Source of the DNA: CAVWSM01 sp963798505
Lineage (GTDB): Bacteria; Actinomycetota; Actinomycetes; Jiangellales; Jiangellaceae
Direction: 5' to 3'
DNA length: 64,000 nt
Assembly: GCA_963798505.1 (NCBI GenBank)
Contig: CAWCTX010000005.1
Span: forward strand, 310,001 to 374,000
In this document: one piece after another, positions 1 to 8,964 of the stretch
Position numbering within the stretch: position 1 is the first letter of the stretch
Layout of the letters: every line of letters starts with the position of its first letter
Notes under the pieces: generated by a model
Databases searched by the model: none
Seen by the model: only the letters and a program-made list of their open reading frames with translations
Told to the model about the DNA's origin: nothing
Position numbers and translations under genes: made by a program

Positions 1-1352
1 CGAAGACATGCCGGCCATCGACGTGGAGAACGCCTGGGGTCTGGACGCCACGGCCTACGGCAACCATGAGTTCGACTACGGCGTCGAGCGGCTGCTGCGC
101 CACCAGGATCGAGCCAACTTCCCGTTCCTCGGCCACCAACATCGTCGAGACGGCGACGGGTGAGGCGCCCGACTGGGTGACGCCGTCCGTCGTGTTCAAC
201 GTCGGCGGCGTCCGGGTGGGCGTCATCGGATCGGCTCTCGAGTCGACGCCCGGAGCTCGTCTCGGCCGGGGCAACCGAGGGACTGACCTTCCTGCCGTCC
301 GCCGAGCGGATCGCGGCAGGAGTCCGAACGGCTTCGCCGGCAGGGAGTTCGGGTCCAGATCGTGGTTATCCACGAGGGCACTGCACTGGGCTCCAACGCT
401 GTCGACGGCAATGCCGCCGTGCCCTGGGAGGGCCCGATCATCCCGATCGCAGAGGCGTTGCAGGACACCACGGTCGACGCGGTGATTGCGGGTCACACGC
501 ACCGTGTCTCCAACCTCATGGTCGGCGACATCCTGGTGACCGAGGGCTTCAACGCCGGGGCGAGCTACTCGGTGCTTCAGCTCATGGTGAAGGACCGTGA
601 CGTGCAATGGGTTGGTGGTGCCACGCGCATCGCCAAGAACCTCGGCGTAGCCAGCCGGCCTGACGTCCAGGCAATCGTCGATGACGCCAACGCCCAGACC
701 GCGGTACTGCGCAACCAGGTGATCGGCACGCAAGGCGACAACGACATCCTGCGCGACCCGACCCGGCTCAGCGAGTCGGAGATGGGCAACCTGGTGGCCG
801 ATGCGATGCGGGCGAAGTACCCAGGGATCGATGCGGCTCTGACCAACTCTGGTGGCCTGCGGGCCGACTTCGTGTTCACGCCACCATCGGCCGGCGAAGC
901 AGCCCGGCGAGATCACCTGGGGCGAGGTGTTCGCCGTGCTGCCCTTCGGCAACCGCACGACGCTCCTCACGCTCACCGGTGCTCAGCTCGAGCAGGCACT
1001 GCTCAACGGGTTCAGCCCGGCCTGCAACCCGCAGATCGCAACTGGGCGGTTCCCGCAGGTATCCGGGCTCAAGCTCACGTTCAGCTGCAGTGGGACCACG
1101 CCCGTTGTCACCGGGATGTGGAAGGCACCCGACGGCGTGGGCGGCACACTGACGCCGATCGGCCCGGCCGACACCGTACGGCTCGTCACGAACGACTTCA
1201 TGTTCACCGGCGGTGACGGCTACACGGTGTTGTCGCAGGGCACTGACGTCGAGCAACCCGGTGACGCGCTGCTGGACATCGTCGTGGACAGCATCACGGC
1301 CAACTCGCCGGTCGACCCAGTGGAGGACGGCCGGATCACCCTGGCGCCGTAG
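1..1352 (+). CDS. 5'-nucleotidase/UshA-type metallophosphoesterase, 3' part, frameshifted
   Basis: This is the C-terminal part of a secreted calcineurin-type phosphoesterase that removes phosphate from nucleotides (5'-nucleotidase / 2',3'-cyclic phosphodiesterase family). Its start lies before the window. The metal-binding motif GNHEFDYG is encoded near base 60-85 and the second metal motif AGHTHR near 490. The C-terminal nucleotidase domain follows (NSGGLRADF near 850, ITWGEVFAVLPFGN near 915). The reading frame changes at about 133, 251, 320 and 895. Each change is explained by one extra base, and the protein continues sensibly across each junction. The stop is at 1350-1352. The family is clear; the exact substrate is not. 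Four insertions in 1.35 kb suggest poor local sequence quality rather than decay. Confidence 0.85.
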
Positions 1353-1392
1353 GCTGGCTGATCCGCGCTGAGGGTCGGCCCTGCGCCGCGGT

Positions 1393-2182
1393 TCAGACAC
1401 GCTCCGCGGCGCAGGCCGTCCCGATTCGGCGGAAGCCGACCCGCTCGTACACGCGGGCGATCTCGTCGCTGCCCGCGGAGAGGAACACGGTGCTGGCGCC
1501 GCGAGCGCGCGCGTCCGCGACGAGGGCGCTCGTCACCGCGGCTCCGATCCCGCGACGTCGCGCGCTGGGCAGCGTCGCGATGCCGGTGAGCTCGCTGACA
1601 CCGTCGATCGGTTGGTGGCTGCCGGCGGCCAGCGGCCCTGACGAGCCCTCGGCGACCACGAGAACCGTGCGCCCGGCGGCGAGCCGTCGGCGCAGGTGCT
1701 CGACTCGCTGCGCCCCGGCCGCTGCCTCGCGATCCTCGGGGCCTACCGGCCCGACCTCGGTCCCCGGGGACTCGAACCCGAGCACCACGGTCGCCTGTAT
1801 GCGCGGCAGTCCCGCGATCGTCGGACGGCACCAGCCGCAGCCGTACGCCATCCGGAACGGCTGCCACCTGCGGACTGTCGAGAACGAGCAGCGGGTACTC
1901 GTGGACGACGAGCCCGGCCTCTGCACACCTCGCCGCGAGGGAGGGCGTGGTCTCAGCGACCCACTCGATCGTCTCGGGCACGCCGAGCTCACGTTGGCGT
2001 TCTGTCAGCGTGACGACGTCCGCCGCCGTGATCGTCTCCGTGCCACCGAGCCGCGGCCGCGCGTAGTAGGGCCAGGATCCCGTCGAGACGAACAGCGTGA
2101 AGGGGCCCACTTGCTCTGCACGCGCACCGAACCTCGGCGCCTCGTCGTAGTACCTCTCCAGGCGGGCCAGCAGCGTCGTCAC
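1393..2182 (-). CDS. GNAT family N-acetyltransferase, one frameshift
   Basis: This is a probable acetyl-CoA-dependent N-acetyltransferase of about 262 residues with a degenerate N-terminal half and a C-terminal GNAT domain. The acetyl-CoA loop reads TLPSARRRGIGAAVTSAL (the R/Q-x-x-G-x-G/A pattern), and the end reads ARVYERVGFRRIGTACAAE, typical of the last GNAT strand. The frame shifts near 1820; the total length is 3n+1, so one inserted base restores the protein. It is convergent with the upstream phosphoesterase and divergent from the LLM oxidoreductase, about 48 bases away. The substrate cannot be predicted. Confidence 0.8.
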
Positions 2183-2230
2183 CCCACCATGCTCGCAGCC
2201 CGTTCTGAGCGACTAGGTAGGGTCACCTTC

Positions 2231-3223
2231 ATGCGATTCGGGCTGTTTGTTCCCCAGGGCTGGAAGATCGACCTCGCCGGCATCGAGACCGCCGAGCACT
2301 GGCCGACGATCACGCGCACGGCACGGCTTGCCGAGGAGCGGGGGTTCGACTCGGTCTGGGTCTTCGACCACTTCCACACCATCCCCTCACCCACGCAGGA
2401 GGTGACCTACGAGGCTTGGACGCTGATGGCCTCGCTGGCCGCCGTCACCGACAGCATCCGGCTGGGCCAGATGTGCACCTGCAACGGCTACCGGAACCCG
2501 GCCTATCTGGCCAAGGTGGCCGCCTCCGTCGACGTCATCTCCGGCGGCCGCGTCGAGATGGGTATCGGCGCAGGCTGGTACGAGCACGAGTTCAACGCGT
2601 ACGGCTATGGCTTTCCGCGTCCGGGTGTCCGGCTCGCCGGGCTTGCCGACGGCGTCGAGATCATGAAGCGGATGTGGACCGAGGACGAGGCGACCTACAC
2701 CGGCGAGGTCCACAGCGTCGCCGGCGCCATCTGCCAGCCGAAGCCGGTGCAGCGGCCGCACATCCCGTTGTGGGTGGCGGGTGGCGGGGAGAAGAAGACG
2801 CTGCGCATCGCCGCGCAGCACGCGCAGTACACCAACTTCGGCGGCAACGTCGAGGTCTTCACCCGCAAGTCGGCAATCCTCGCCGAGCACTGCAAGGACC
2901 TCGGCCGCGACTTCGACGCGATCACGCGCACGTCCGACTTCGACGTCGTGATCGGGGAGACCCAGTCGGACGTGGAGGACAAGCTCGCGTGGATCGAGGA
3001 GCGCTATCTCAAGTACGTGCCCCCCGCGGCGGCCGCCCGGACCATGGCCACGCTGCGCGGCGGGCTGCTCGTCGGCACGACGGAGCAGATCGTCGAGCGC
3101 CTCAGCGAGCTCGAAGGCCACGGCATGGCCTACGCGATCACCTACTTCCACGACGCCGCCTACGACACGTCGAGCATCGAGCTGTTCGCCGACAAGGTGA
3201 TCCGGGAGCTGTCTTCTTCCTGA
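2231..3223 (+). CDS. LLM class F420-dependent oxidoreductase
   Basis: This is a 330-residue luciferase-like TIM-barrel oxidoreductase of the kind that in actinobacteria usually binds coenzyme F420. The N-terminus MRFGLFVPQGWK and the segments DSVWVFDHFHT, GRVEMGIGAGWYEHEF and PLWVAGGGEKKTLR are hallmarks of the family. An open frame extends far upstream, but the barrel begins exactly at the ATG at 2231, so I chose that start. It is transcribed alone. A palindromic element follows directly after its stop. The substrate is unknown. Confidence 0.9.
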   Translation: MRFGLFVPQGWKIDLAGIETAEHWPTITRTARLAEERGFDSVWVFDHFHTIPSPTQEVTYEAWTLMASLAAVTDSIRLGQMCTCNGYRNPAYLAKVAASVDVISGGRVEMGIGAGWYEHEFNAYGYGFPRPGVRLAGLADGVEIMKRMWTEDEATYTGEVHSVAGAICQPKPVQRPHIPLWVAGGGEKKTLRIAAQHAQYTNFGGNVEVFTRKSAILAEHCKDLGRDFDAITRTSDFDVVIGETQSDVEDKLAWIEERYLKYVPPAAAARTMATLRGGLLVGTTEQIVERLSELEGHGMAYAITYFHDAAYDTSSIELFADKVIRELSSS

Positions 3224-3307
3224 CGCAACGCCACCCGGCGTCGATAGGTTCGACGCAGGGTGGCGTTGCATCGAAAGGGGTTCGACGCAGGGTGCCGTTG
3301 CGTCGAA
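3223..3307. repeat. Tandem palindromic element between an LLM gene and recO
   Basis: Bases 3223-3236 pair with 3258-3271 (13 of 14). Two direct copies of a 27-base unit lie at 3249-3275 and 3281-3307 and differ at two positions. Each unit is itself a palindrome with 9-base arms TTCGACGCA / TGCGTCGAA (perfect in the second copy, one mismatch in the first). It could act as a transcription terminator or be a REP-like repeat. There is no T-run. Confidence 0.75.
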
Positions 3308-3337
3308 TCTGACGATGGACGGGGGACAATAGCTGCT

Positions 3338-4069
3338 GTGAGCCTCTACCGCGACGAAGCCGTCGTGCTTCGGACGCAGAAGCTCGGCGAGGCCGACCGG
3401 ATCATCACGCTGCTGACCCGCCATCACGGGCGCGTCCGCGCGGTCGGCAAGGGCGTGCGCCGGACGTCGTCGCGGTTCGGCGCGCGGCTGGAGCCGTTCA
3501 TGCTCATCGACGTCCAGCTGGCCACCGGGCGCAGCCTGGATGTGGTGGCCCAGGTGGAGACGCTGGCTCCGTACGCGCGAGAGATCTGCGCCGACTATGC
3601 CCGCTACACCGCCGGCACCGCGATGCTGGAGACCGCCGAGCGGTTCACCGCCGAGGAGCACGAGCCGTCGACCCAGCAGTTCCTGCTGCTGGTCGGCGGC
3701 CTGCGGGCGCTGGCCAGCGGGGAGCATGAGCCCGGGCTGGTGCTCGACGCGTTCATCCTGCGGTCGCTGGCGGTGGCCGGTTTCGCGCCGAGCTTCGAGC
3801 AGTGTGCGCGCTGCGCGGCGGCGGGCCCGCACCGGTTCTTCTCCGTCCAGGCGGGGGGCATGGTCTGCGCGACCTGCCGGCCGGCCGGGTCGGTGGCACC
3901 GTCCGACGGCACCGTCGCGCTGCTCGGCGCCCTGCTGTCCGGCGACTGGGCCCTGGCCGACGCGAGCGAGCCCGGTGACCGCCGGGCGGGCAGCGGGATC
4001 GTGGCGGCGTTCCTGCAGTGGCATCTGGAGCGCGGGCTGCGCTCGCTCCGCCACGTCGAGCGAGTCTGA
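3338..4069 (+). CDS. recO: DNA repair protein RecO
   Basis: RecO loads RecA onto SSB-coated DNA in the RecFOR recombination pathway. The 243-residue protein begins at the GTG at 3338 with SLYRDEAVVLRTQKLGEADR, the conserved OB-fold start, followed by the basic GRVRAVGKGVRR. A zinc motif is present as CARC (near residue 152) and CATC (near residue 175). It is followed 21 bases later by uppS, the usual recO-uppS order in actinobacteria. An upstream in-frame extension would run into the palindromic element, so the GTG start is preferred. Confidence 0.95.
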   Translation: MSLYRDEAVVLRTQKLGEADRIITLLTRHHGRVRAVGKGVRRTSSRFGARLEPFMLIDVQLATGRSLDVVAQVETLAPYAREICADYARYTAGTAMLETAERFTAEEHEPSTQQFLLLVGGLRALASGEHEPGLVLDAFILRSLAVAGFAPSFEQCARCAAAGPHRFFSVQAGGMVCATCRPAGSVAPSDGTVALLGALLSGDWALADASEPGDRRAGSGIVAAFLQWHLERGLRSLRHVERV

Positions 4070-4090
4070 CGCGGGCCGTAGGGTGGCGCC

Positions 4091-4882
4091 GTGCCTCGCC
4101 GTCGTACGCATGCAGCCCCCACGCCGCACCCTTCCGGTGCAACGCCGCCGCCCATCCCGGCCGACCTGGTGCCGCGGCATATCGCGGTGGTCATGGACGG
4201 CAACGGACGCTGGGCCAAACAGCGTGGCCTGCCGCGCACCCGAGGACACGAAGCCGGCGAGGCGAGCCTGCTCGACGTGATCCATGGCGCGGTCGAGATC
4301 GGCGTCAAGTACCTGTCGGCGTACGCGTTCTCCACCGAGAACTGGCGACGCTCGCCCGACGAGGTGCGCTTCCTGATGGGCTTCAACCGCGACGTGATCC
4401 ACCGCCGTCGCGACGAGCTGGACGCGCTCGGTGTGCGTGTGGTGTGGGCGGGCCGGCGACCGCGGCTCTGGAAGAGCGTGATCGCCGAGCTGGAGGACGC
4501 CGAGCAGCGCACCCGCGACAACGACGTCATCACGCTGCAGTTCTGCGTCAACTACGGCGGGCGAGCCGAGCTCGCCGACGCGGTTCGCCAGATCGCGGAG
4601 GAAGCGGCTGCCGGGCGGCTGCGCCCCGACAAGGTGGATGAGCGCACGATCGCTCGCCACCTCTACCGACCCGACCTGCCCGATGTCGACCTGTTCATTC
4701 GGTCATCCGGCGAGCAGCGGACGTCGAACTTCCTGCTCTGGCAGTCGGCGTACGCGGAGCTGGTCTTCCTCGACACGCTGTGGCCCGACTTCGACCGGCG
4801 TGACCTGTGGCGGGCGATCGAGCTGTACGCCTCGCGTGACCGTCGTTACGGCGGCGCGATACCCAACCCCACGGCGAGCTAG
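4091..4882 (+). CDS. uppS: Isoprenyl transferase (polyprenyl diphosphate synthase)
   Basis: This cis-prenyltransferase makes the long-chain polyprenyl diphosphate that carries cell-wall precursors at the membrane. It has 263 residues. The catalytic Asp lies in AVVMDGNGRWAKQRGL, and the C-terminal signature is DLFIRSSGEQRTSNFLLWQS. The start is the GTG at 4091. Its TAG stop (4880-4882) overlaps the TAG of the convergent gene on the other strand (4879-4881), so the two genes share four bases. It is the last housekeeping gene before the catabolic island. Confidence 0.95.
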   Translation: MPRRRTHAAPTPHPSGATPPPIPADLVPRHIAVVMDGNGRWAKQRGLPRTRGHEAGEASLLDVIHGAVEIGVKYLSAYAFSTENWRRSPDEVRFLMGFNRDVIHRRRDELDALGVRVVWAGRRPRLWKSVIAELEDAEQRTRDNDVITLQFCVNYGGRAELADAVRQIAEEAAAGRLRPDKVDERTIARHLYRPDLPDVDLFIRSSGEQRTSNFLLWQSAYAELVFLDTLWPDFDRRDLWRAIELYASRDRRYGGAIPNPTAS

Positions 4883-5656
4883 CTGAGCAACGCAGCCGCG
4901 AAGGCCCGCCGATTGCCGTCGATGTAGTCAGCGTCGCGGAGGTACAGCAGGTCGTGGCCCTGGGCGATGTGGCCGGCGAACGCCCTGTCGCCCGCTGCGG
5001 CCTGCGTGCGCATGTGTTGAACGAGGTCGTGCAGCCGCTCGACTACCGTGTCGATCAGCAGTTCTCGGTCATCAAGACCGTAGGAGTCGCAGAAGACACG
5101 GGCGCGCCGAGCCTGTTCGGCGACGCTGCCGAAGCCATCGGTGTTGTCCGGATGCGTCAGAGGTGCGAACCGATACAGCGCGTATGCGATGTCCCAGCCG
5201 CGCGGGCCGGGGTGCGCTAGGTCGAAGTCGATGATCCCCACGGCCACATCACCGTCGAGCACACAGTTGTGCGGAGCGTAGTCGTTGTGGCAGATGACCT
5301 CCACCGGCTCGCGCGCCGGCAGCTGCCAACCGTCGAGCCCGCGGCTGGCGAAGGCCACGGTGGCGTCGTGGTAGGTCCGCAGCAGTCGTCCGGCGGATAC
5401 GAGAGCTGTCTCGCGTTGCGGCTGCAGGAGTCAGCGGATAGTTGCTGACGTGGCCGGCCAGAAACGTGAGCACCTCGCGCCCGTTCTCATCGAAGCCGAG
5501 GAACTCGGGCGCGCCGGTGAAGCCCTTCAGTCGCAGCTCCGCCAGCAGCTCGTGCACGCGCGGTGACCAATCCCCGGTAGGCCTCCGGACGGTGTTGCCG
5601 ACCTTGACCACGGTGTTGACTCCGCCGCCGGTCAACAGCTCCTCGCCTAGACACAC
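4879..5656 (-). CDS. Aminoglycoside phosphotransferase-family kinase, one frameshift
   Basis: This is a small-molecule kinase of the APH/choline-kinase fold, about 258 residues. The N-lobe start is GEELLTGGGVNTVVKVGNTV. The C-lobe carries the Brenner motif HNDYAPHN and the metal-binding IIDFDLAHPGPRGWDIAY. The frame changes near 5420; length is 3n+1, so one inserted base explains it. In the second frame RTYHDATVAFASRG bridges the junction. It is a stand-alone gene converging on uppS. Such proteins are abundant in actinobacteria and mostly not resistance enzymes; the substrate is unknown. Confidence 0.85.
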
Positions 5657-5708
5657 CGGTCACGCTAACTGGTGTCTGCGATCACGCGGACGCGCCAGGA
5701 GCTGACGA

Positions 5709-6510
5709 TCAGCGGTACGGCGAGAAGTCCGGCGGGCGCTTCTCGACGAACGCGCGTGCGCCTTCCTCCGCCTCGTCGGTGTGCGTGAACAGCTCGAGAC
5801 CGTCGAACGCCAGATGCGAGAGACCGCTCATGTGATCGCTGTCGGCGTTGAACGAGTGCTTGAGGAACTTCAGAGCCGTGGGGGAGTACGAGGCGATCTT
5901 CCGCCCCCACTCCAGTGCTTTCGGCATCAGCTCCGCGGCCGGCACGACCTCGTTGACCAGGCCCCAGCGTTCTGCGGTGGCCGCGTCGTACAGGTCGAGG
6001 AGGAACCAGATCTGCCGAGCCCGCTTCTCTCCGACGACGCGGGCCAGGTAGGCCGAGCCGAAGCCGGCGTCGAACGAGCCGACCCGCGGGCCGCTCTGCC
6101 CGAACCGCGCGTGCTCGGCGGCGACGGAGAGGTCGCAGAGGACGTGCGAGCACATGGCCGCCACCGACGGCGACCCCGTTGACCGCCGCGATGACCGGCT
6201 TGGGGATGTCACGGATGATCCTGTGCAGGCGCTCGATCTCGAAGGTGCCCCACTCGGTCTCCCCGTAGGACCCGGTCTCGGCCCGCTCCTTCACGTCGCC
6301 GCCTGCGCAGAAGGCCTTGTCTCCCGCACCGGTCAGGATCACGCACGCGACACGCTTGTCGGCCCAGGAATGCTTGAACGCGCTGATGAGCTCGTCGACC
6401 GTGCGGCCGCGCAGGGCGTTGTAGCGGTCGGGCCGGTTGATGGTGATCACCGCGATCCCGTCGTCCTCGCGCACCTCGTAGACGACGTCGGTGAACTCCT
6501 CGACCTTCAA
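5709..6510 (-). CDS. BadI/MenB-like crotonase, probable ring-opening 2-ketocyclohexanecarboxyl-CoA-type hydrolase, one frameshift
   Basis: This crotonase-superfamily protein has about 266 residues. It reads like BadI, which hydrolytically opens the ring of 2-ketocyclohexanecarboxyl-CoA, and like MenB. Visible signatures are VITINRPDRYNALRGRTVDEL, GAGDKAFCAGGD (oxyanion-hole region), FGQSGPRVGSFDAGFGSAYL, ARQIWFL and a C-terminal RPPDFSPYR. Close resemblance to BadI is from memory of the family, not a computed alignment. The start is the TTG at 6508-6510, preceded by GGAG; the stop of the thiolase gene is 10 bases upstream, so the two form one operon. One extra base near 6143 shifts the frame. 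In context it would open the ring made by the monooxygenase pathway. It could instead be a plain enoyl-CoA hydratase. Confidence 0.8.
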
Positions 6511-6520
6511 GCTGACTCCT

Positions 6521-7717
6521 TCACTCGACCTCGACGACGATGGCCTGACCCTGACCGACTCCGATGCAGGCGCAGGCCACACCGATCCCGCCACCGCGGC
6601 GGCGCAGCTCACGGCAGAGGTCGACCACGACCCGCGGGAAGGACGCCCCCAGCGGGTGACCCAGCGCAATCGCGCCGCCGTGCGGGTTGACGCGGTCGAC
6701 GTCGACCTGCGGCATCCCGCGCAGGGTGGAGAGCACCATCGCGGCGAACGCCTCGTTGACCTCCCACACGTCGACGTCGGAGTGCGCGAGCCCGGCGCGA
6801 GCTAGCGCGCGCTCGACCGCCGGCACGGGCGCGACAGAGAAGCGGTCGGGCTCGACGGCGACGGTCGCCGACGCGACGATGCGGCCGAGGGGTGTGATCC
6901 CGAGCTCCGTTGCGGTTGACCGACTGCCGACGAAGATCGCGATCGCGCCGTCGTTCAGGGGTGAGGAGTTGCCGGCGGTCACGGATCCGTCAGTGGTGAA
7001 GGCCGGTCGCAGAGCGGCGAGCTTGTCCACGCTCGTGTCGGGTCGTACGGACTCGTCTCGTCGTACGACCGTGCCGTCCGGGGCGGTCACTGCCATGACG
7101 TAGTCGTCGTGCAGCCCCTTCTCCCACGCCTCGTGCGCGAGGGCATGACTGCGCAGCGCCCACGCATCCTGCTCGTCGCGGCCAATGCCGAGCTCGACCG
7201 CCACGCGTTCGGCGCATTCGCCCAGCGAGTCTGTCCACTGCTGGGGGAACCGTGGATTGACCATCCGCCAACCGACTGTCGTCTGGTGCAGCCGCATATC
7301 GCGCGGCAACGGGTCGTCCGACTTGGGCAGCACGAACGGCGCCCGGCTCATCCCCTCCACGCCACCGGCGATGACCAGCGAGGCGTCGCCGACCGCGACC
7401 GACCTCGCAGCCTGCAGCAGGGCCTCGCCGCCGCTGGCGCACAGCCGGTTGACGGTGGTGCCGGGCACCGTGACCGGCAGGCCGGCCAGCAGCGTCGCCA
7501 TGCGTGCAACGTTGCGGTTCTCCTCGCCGGCGCCGTTGGTGTTGCCGTACACCACGTCGTCGATGCGCGCCGCGTCAAGCCCAGGGTGGCGGGCCAGAAG
7601 CGCGGCAATGGGCAGCGCAGCAAGGTCGTCGACGCGGATCCCTGACAGCCCCCCGCGATAGCGGCCGAACGGCGTGCGGACCGCATCGAGAATGAACGTG
7701 GGCTCGAGCTCAGTCAT
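6521..7717 (-). CDS. Thiolase (3-oxoadipyl-CoA / acetyl-CoA acyltransferase type)
   Basis: This is an intact 398-residue degradative thiolase. It cleaves a 3-oxoacyl-CoA with CoA to release acetyl-CoA. The nucleophilic Cys lies in TVNRLCASGGEAL, the His motif is NPHGGAIALGHPLGAS, and the second Cys is in GVACACIGVGQG. The N-terminus ILDAVRTPFGRYRGGLSG is typical of PcaF/PaaJ-type enzymes of aromatic degradation. It is the first gene of a minus-strand operon with the badI-like gene and is divergent from an SDR gene across 74 bases. A 25-base element shared with another promoter of the island begins at its start codon. Confidence 0.92.
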   Translation of the reverse strand: MTELEPTFILDAVRTPFGRYRGGLSGIRVDDLAALPIAALLARHPGLDAARIDDVVYGNTNGAGEENRNVARMATLLAGLPVTVPGTTVNRLCASGGEALLQAARSVAVGDASLVIAGGVEGMSRAPFVLPKSDDPLPRDMRLHQTTVGWRMVNPRFPQQWTDSLGECAERVAVELGIGRDEQDAWALRSHALAHEAWEKGLHDDYVMAVTAPDGTVVRRDESVRPDTSVDKLAALRPAFTTDGSVTAGNSSPLNDGAIAIFVGSRSTATELGITPLGRIVASATVAVEPDRFSVAPVPAVERALARAGLAHSDVDVWEVNEAFAAMVLSTLRGMPQVDVDRVNPHGGAIALGHPLGASFPRVVVDLCRELRRRGGGIGVACACIGVGQGQAIVVEVE

Positions 7718-7741
7718 ATGTCGCTATCTTGACGGTCGTCA
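7717..7741 (-). promoter_or_regulatory. Candidate shared operator/promoter element, copy 1
   Basis: Read on the minus strand, these 25 bases match 20 of 25 positions of the element at 12325-12349, including the identical core TGACGACCGTC and the end ACATA. This copy overlaps the thiolase start codon and lies in the 74-base space (7718-7791) between thiolase and the divergent SDR gene. A second TTGAC sits at 7749-7753 facing the SDR gene. I infer a site for the island's regulator (PaaX-family gene at 8965) or a shared promoter; nothing here proves binding. Confidence 0.45.
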
Positions 7742-7791
7742 CCGCCGCTTGACAAGATGAAACGGACGTACCTTCCACACCTGGAGTCGAC

Positions 7792-8553
7792 GTGCCAGCC
7801 GACGCCCGCACCTGTCTCATCACCGGCGCCGGGCGAGGCATCGGCCGCGCCGTCGCTCAGCGCCTCTCGGCCGAGGGCTACCGGATTGCGCTGACTGCCC
7901 GTTCCGCCGACCAGCTCGAGGAAGTCGCCCGGTCGTTGCCTGGACCGTCGCTCGTGCTTCCCGCCGACATCACCGCGCCGACCGCCGCCGATGAGCTGTT
8001 CGGCGCGGTCGAGGCCGAGTGGGGTGCGGTCGACGTGGTGGTTGCCAACGCGGGGTCTGGCGTGTCGGCCAAGGTCGCCGACAACACGGACGAGATGTGG
8101 CAGGGCCAGCTCGACCTGCTGCTCACCGCCCCCTTCCGCTGCGTGCGCCGGGCGGTGCCCGGCATGGTCGATCGCGGCTGGGGTCGCATCGTGGTTATCG
8201 CCTCGGTGGCGTCCAAGCGTGGCGAGCCCTACCTCGCGGCCTACACGGCCGCGAAGCATGGTGTGCTCGGCCTCGTGCGGTCGAGCGCAGCCGAGCTGGC
8301 CCGCACCGGGGTGACGGTCAACGCGGTGTGCCCGGCCTACGTCGATACGCCGATGACCGACCTCTCGGTGGCCGCGATTGCCGCTCGGACCGGCCGCTCG
8401 CTGGAAGAGGCGCGTGCAGTGCTCGCCGCCAAGCAGCCCATCGGTCGTCTGGTCACCTCCGAGGAGGTCGCCGAGGCCGTCTGGTTCTGCATTGCCAACG
8501 CCGCCGTCACCGGCCAAGGCATCGACGTGGACGGCGGTGCCCTGCAGTCATGA
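7792..8553 (+). CDS. SDR family NAD(P)-dependent oxidoreductase
   Basis: This is an intact 253-residue short-chain dehydrogenase/reductase. The cofactor motif is ITGAGRGIGRAVA, the structural motif NAGSG, and the catalytic triad runs Ser (VIASVASKRGEP), Tyr and Lys (YTAAKHGVLGL). The start is the GTG at 7792. Its stop overlaps the RidA start (ATGA at 8550-8553), so the two are translationally coupled. In the proposed pathway it could reduce the 5-oxo group made by the monooxygenase or oxidise a hydroxyacyl-CoA later; the sequence does not decide between them. Confidence 0.92.
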   Translation: MPADARTCLITGAGRGIGRAVAQRLSAEGYRIALTARSADQLEEVARSLPGPSLVLPADITAPTAADELFGAVEAEWGAVDVVVANAGSGVSAKVADNTDEMWQGQLDLLLTAPFRCVRRAVPGMVDRGWGRIVVIASVASKRGEPYLAAYTAAKHGVLGLVRSSAAELARTGVTVNAVCPAYVDTPMTDLSVAAIAARTGRSLEEARAVLAAKQPIGRLVTSEEVAEAVWFCIANAAVTGQGIDVDGGALQS

Positions 8554-8957
8554 CGGGGATGGAGCGCATCAACCCGGCGGAGCTCGGCCCCCCGGTCGGG
8601 TTCTCCCACGCGGTGGCCGCCGACGGCGGACGAGTGGTGTTCCTCGCCGGGCAGACCGCGCTCGACGCGGAGGGGCACATCGTCGGTGGCGATGTTGTCG
8701 AGCAGTTCGAGCGTGCCCTCGGCCGGCTACTGACGGCGCTCGAGGCCAGTGGTGGGCAGCCGAGCGACCTGGCTTCGCTCACGGTTTACATCGTCGACGT
8801 GGATGACTACCGGTCACGCACGCCCGAGATCGGCGAAGTCTGGCGTCGGTTGGTCGGCCGTGACTACCCGGCGATGGCCGGCATCGGTGTGGCCCGGCTC
8901 TGGGACGCCGAGGCGTTGGTCGAGGTGCAGGGCATCGCCATCGTTCCCAACGGTTGA
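8550..8957 (+). CDS. RidA family enamine/imine deaminase-like protein
   Basis: This is a 135-residue YjgF/YER057c/UK114 (RidA) protein. RidA proteins hydrolyse reactive enamines and imines to the keto form plus ammonia. Visible features are VVFLAGQTALDAEGHIVG, FERALGRLLTALEASGG, SLTVYIVDVDDY and a C-terminal ARLWDAEALVEVQGIAIV. It overlaps the SDR stop by four bases; an internal ATG at 8559 is an alternative start. Beside a 2-aminobenzoyl-CoA monooxygenase, which yields a cyclic enamine, this suggests a direct catabolic role (removal of the amino group) rather than general metabolite repair. That is an inference. Confidence 0.9.
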   Translation: MTGMERINPAELGPPVGFSHAVAADGGRVVFLAGQTALDAEGHIVGGDVVEQFERALGRLLTALEASGGQPSDLASLTVYIVDVDDYRSRTPEIGEVWRRLVGRDYPAMAGIGVARLWDAEALVEVQGIAIVPNG

Positions 8958-8964
8958 CGGCGGC

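Noticed and set aside
2387..4660. Open frame of 757 codons on the minus strand opposite the LLM gene, recO and uppS
   Set aside because: It is antisense to three convincing genes, crosses their intergenic palindromes and has a composition typical of a high-GC shadow frame.
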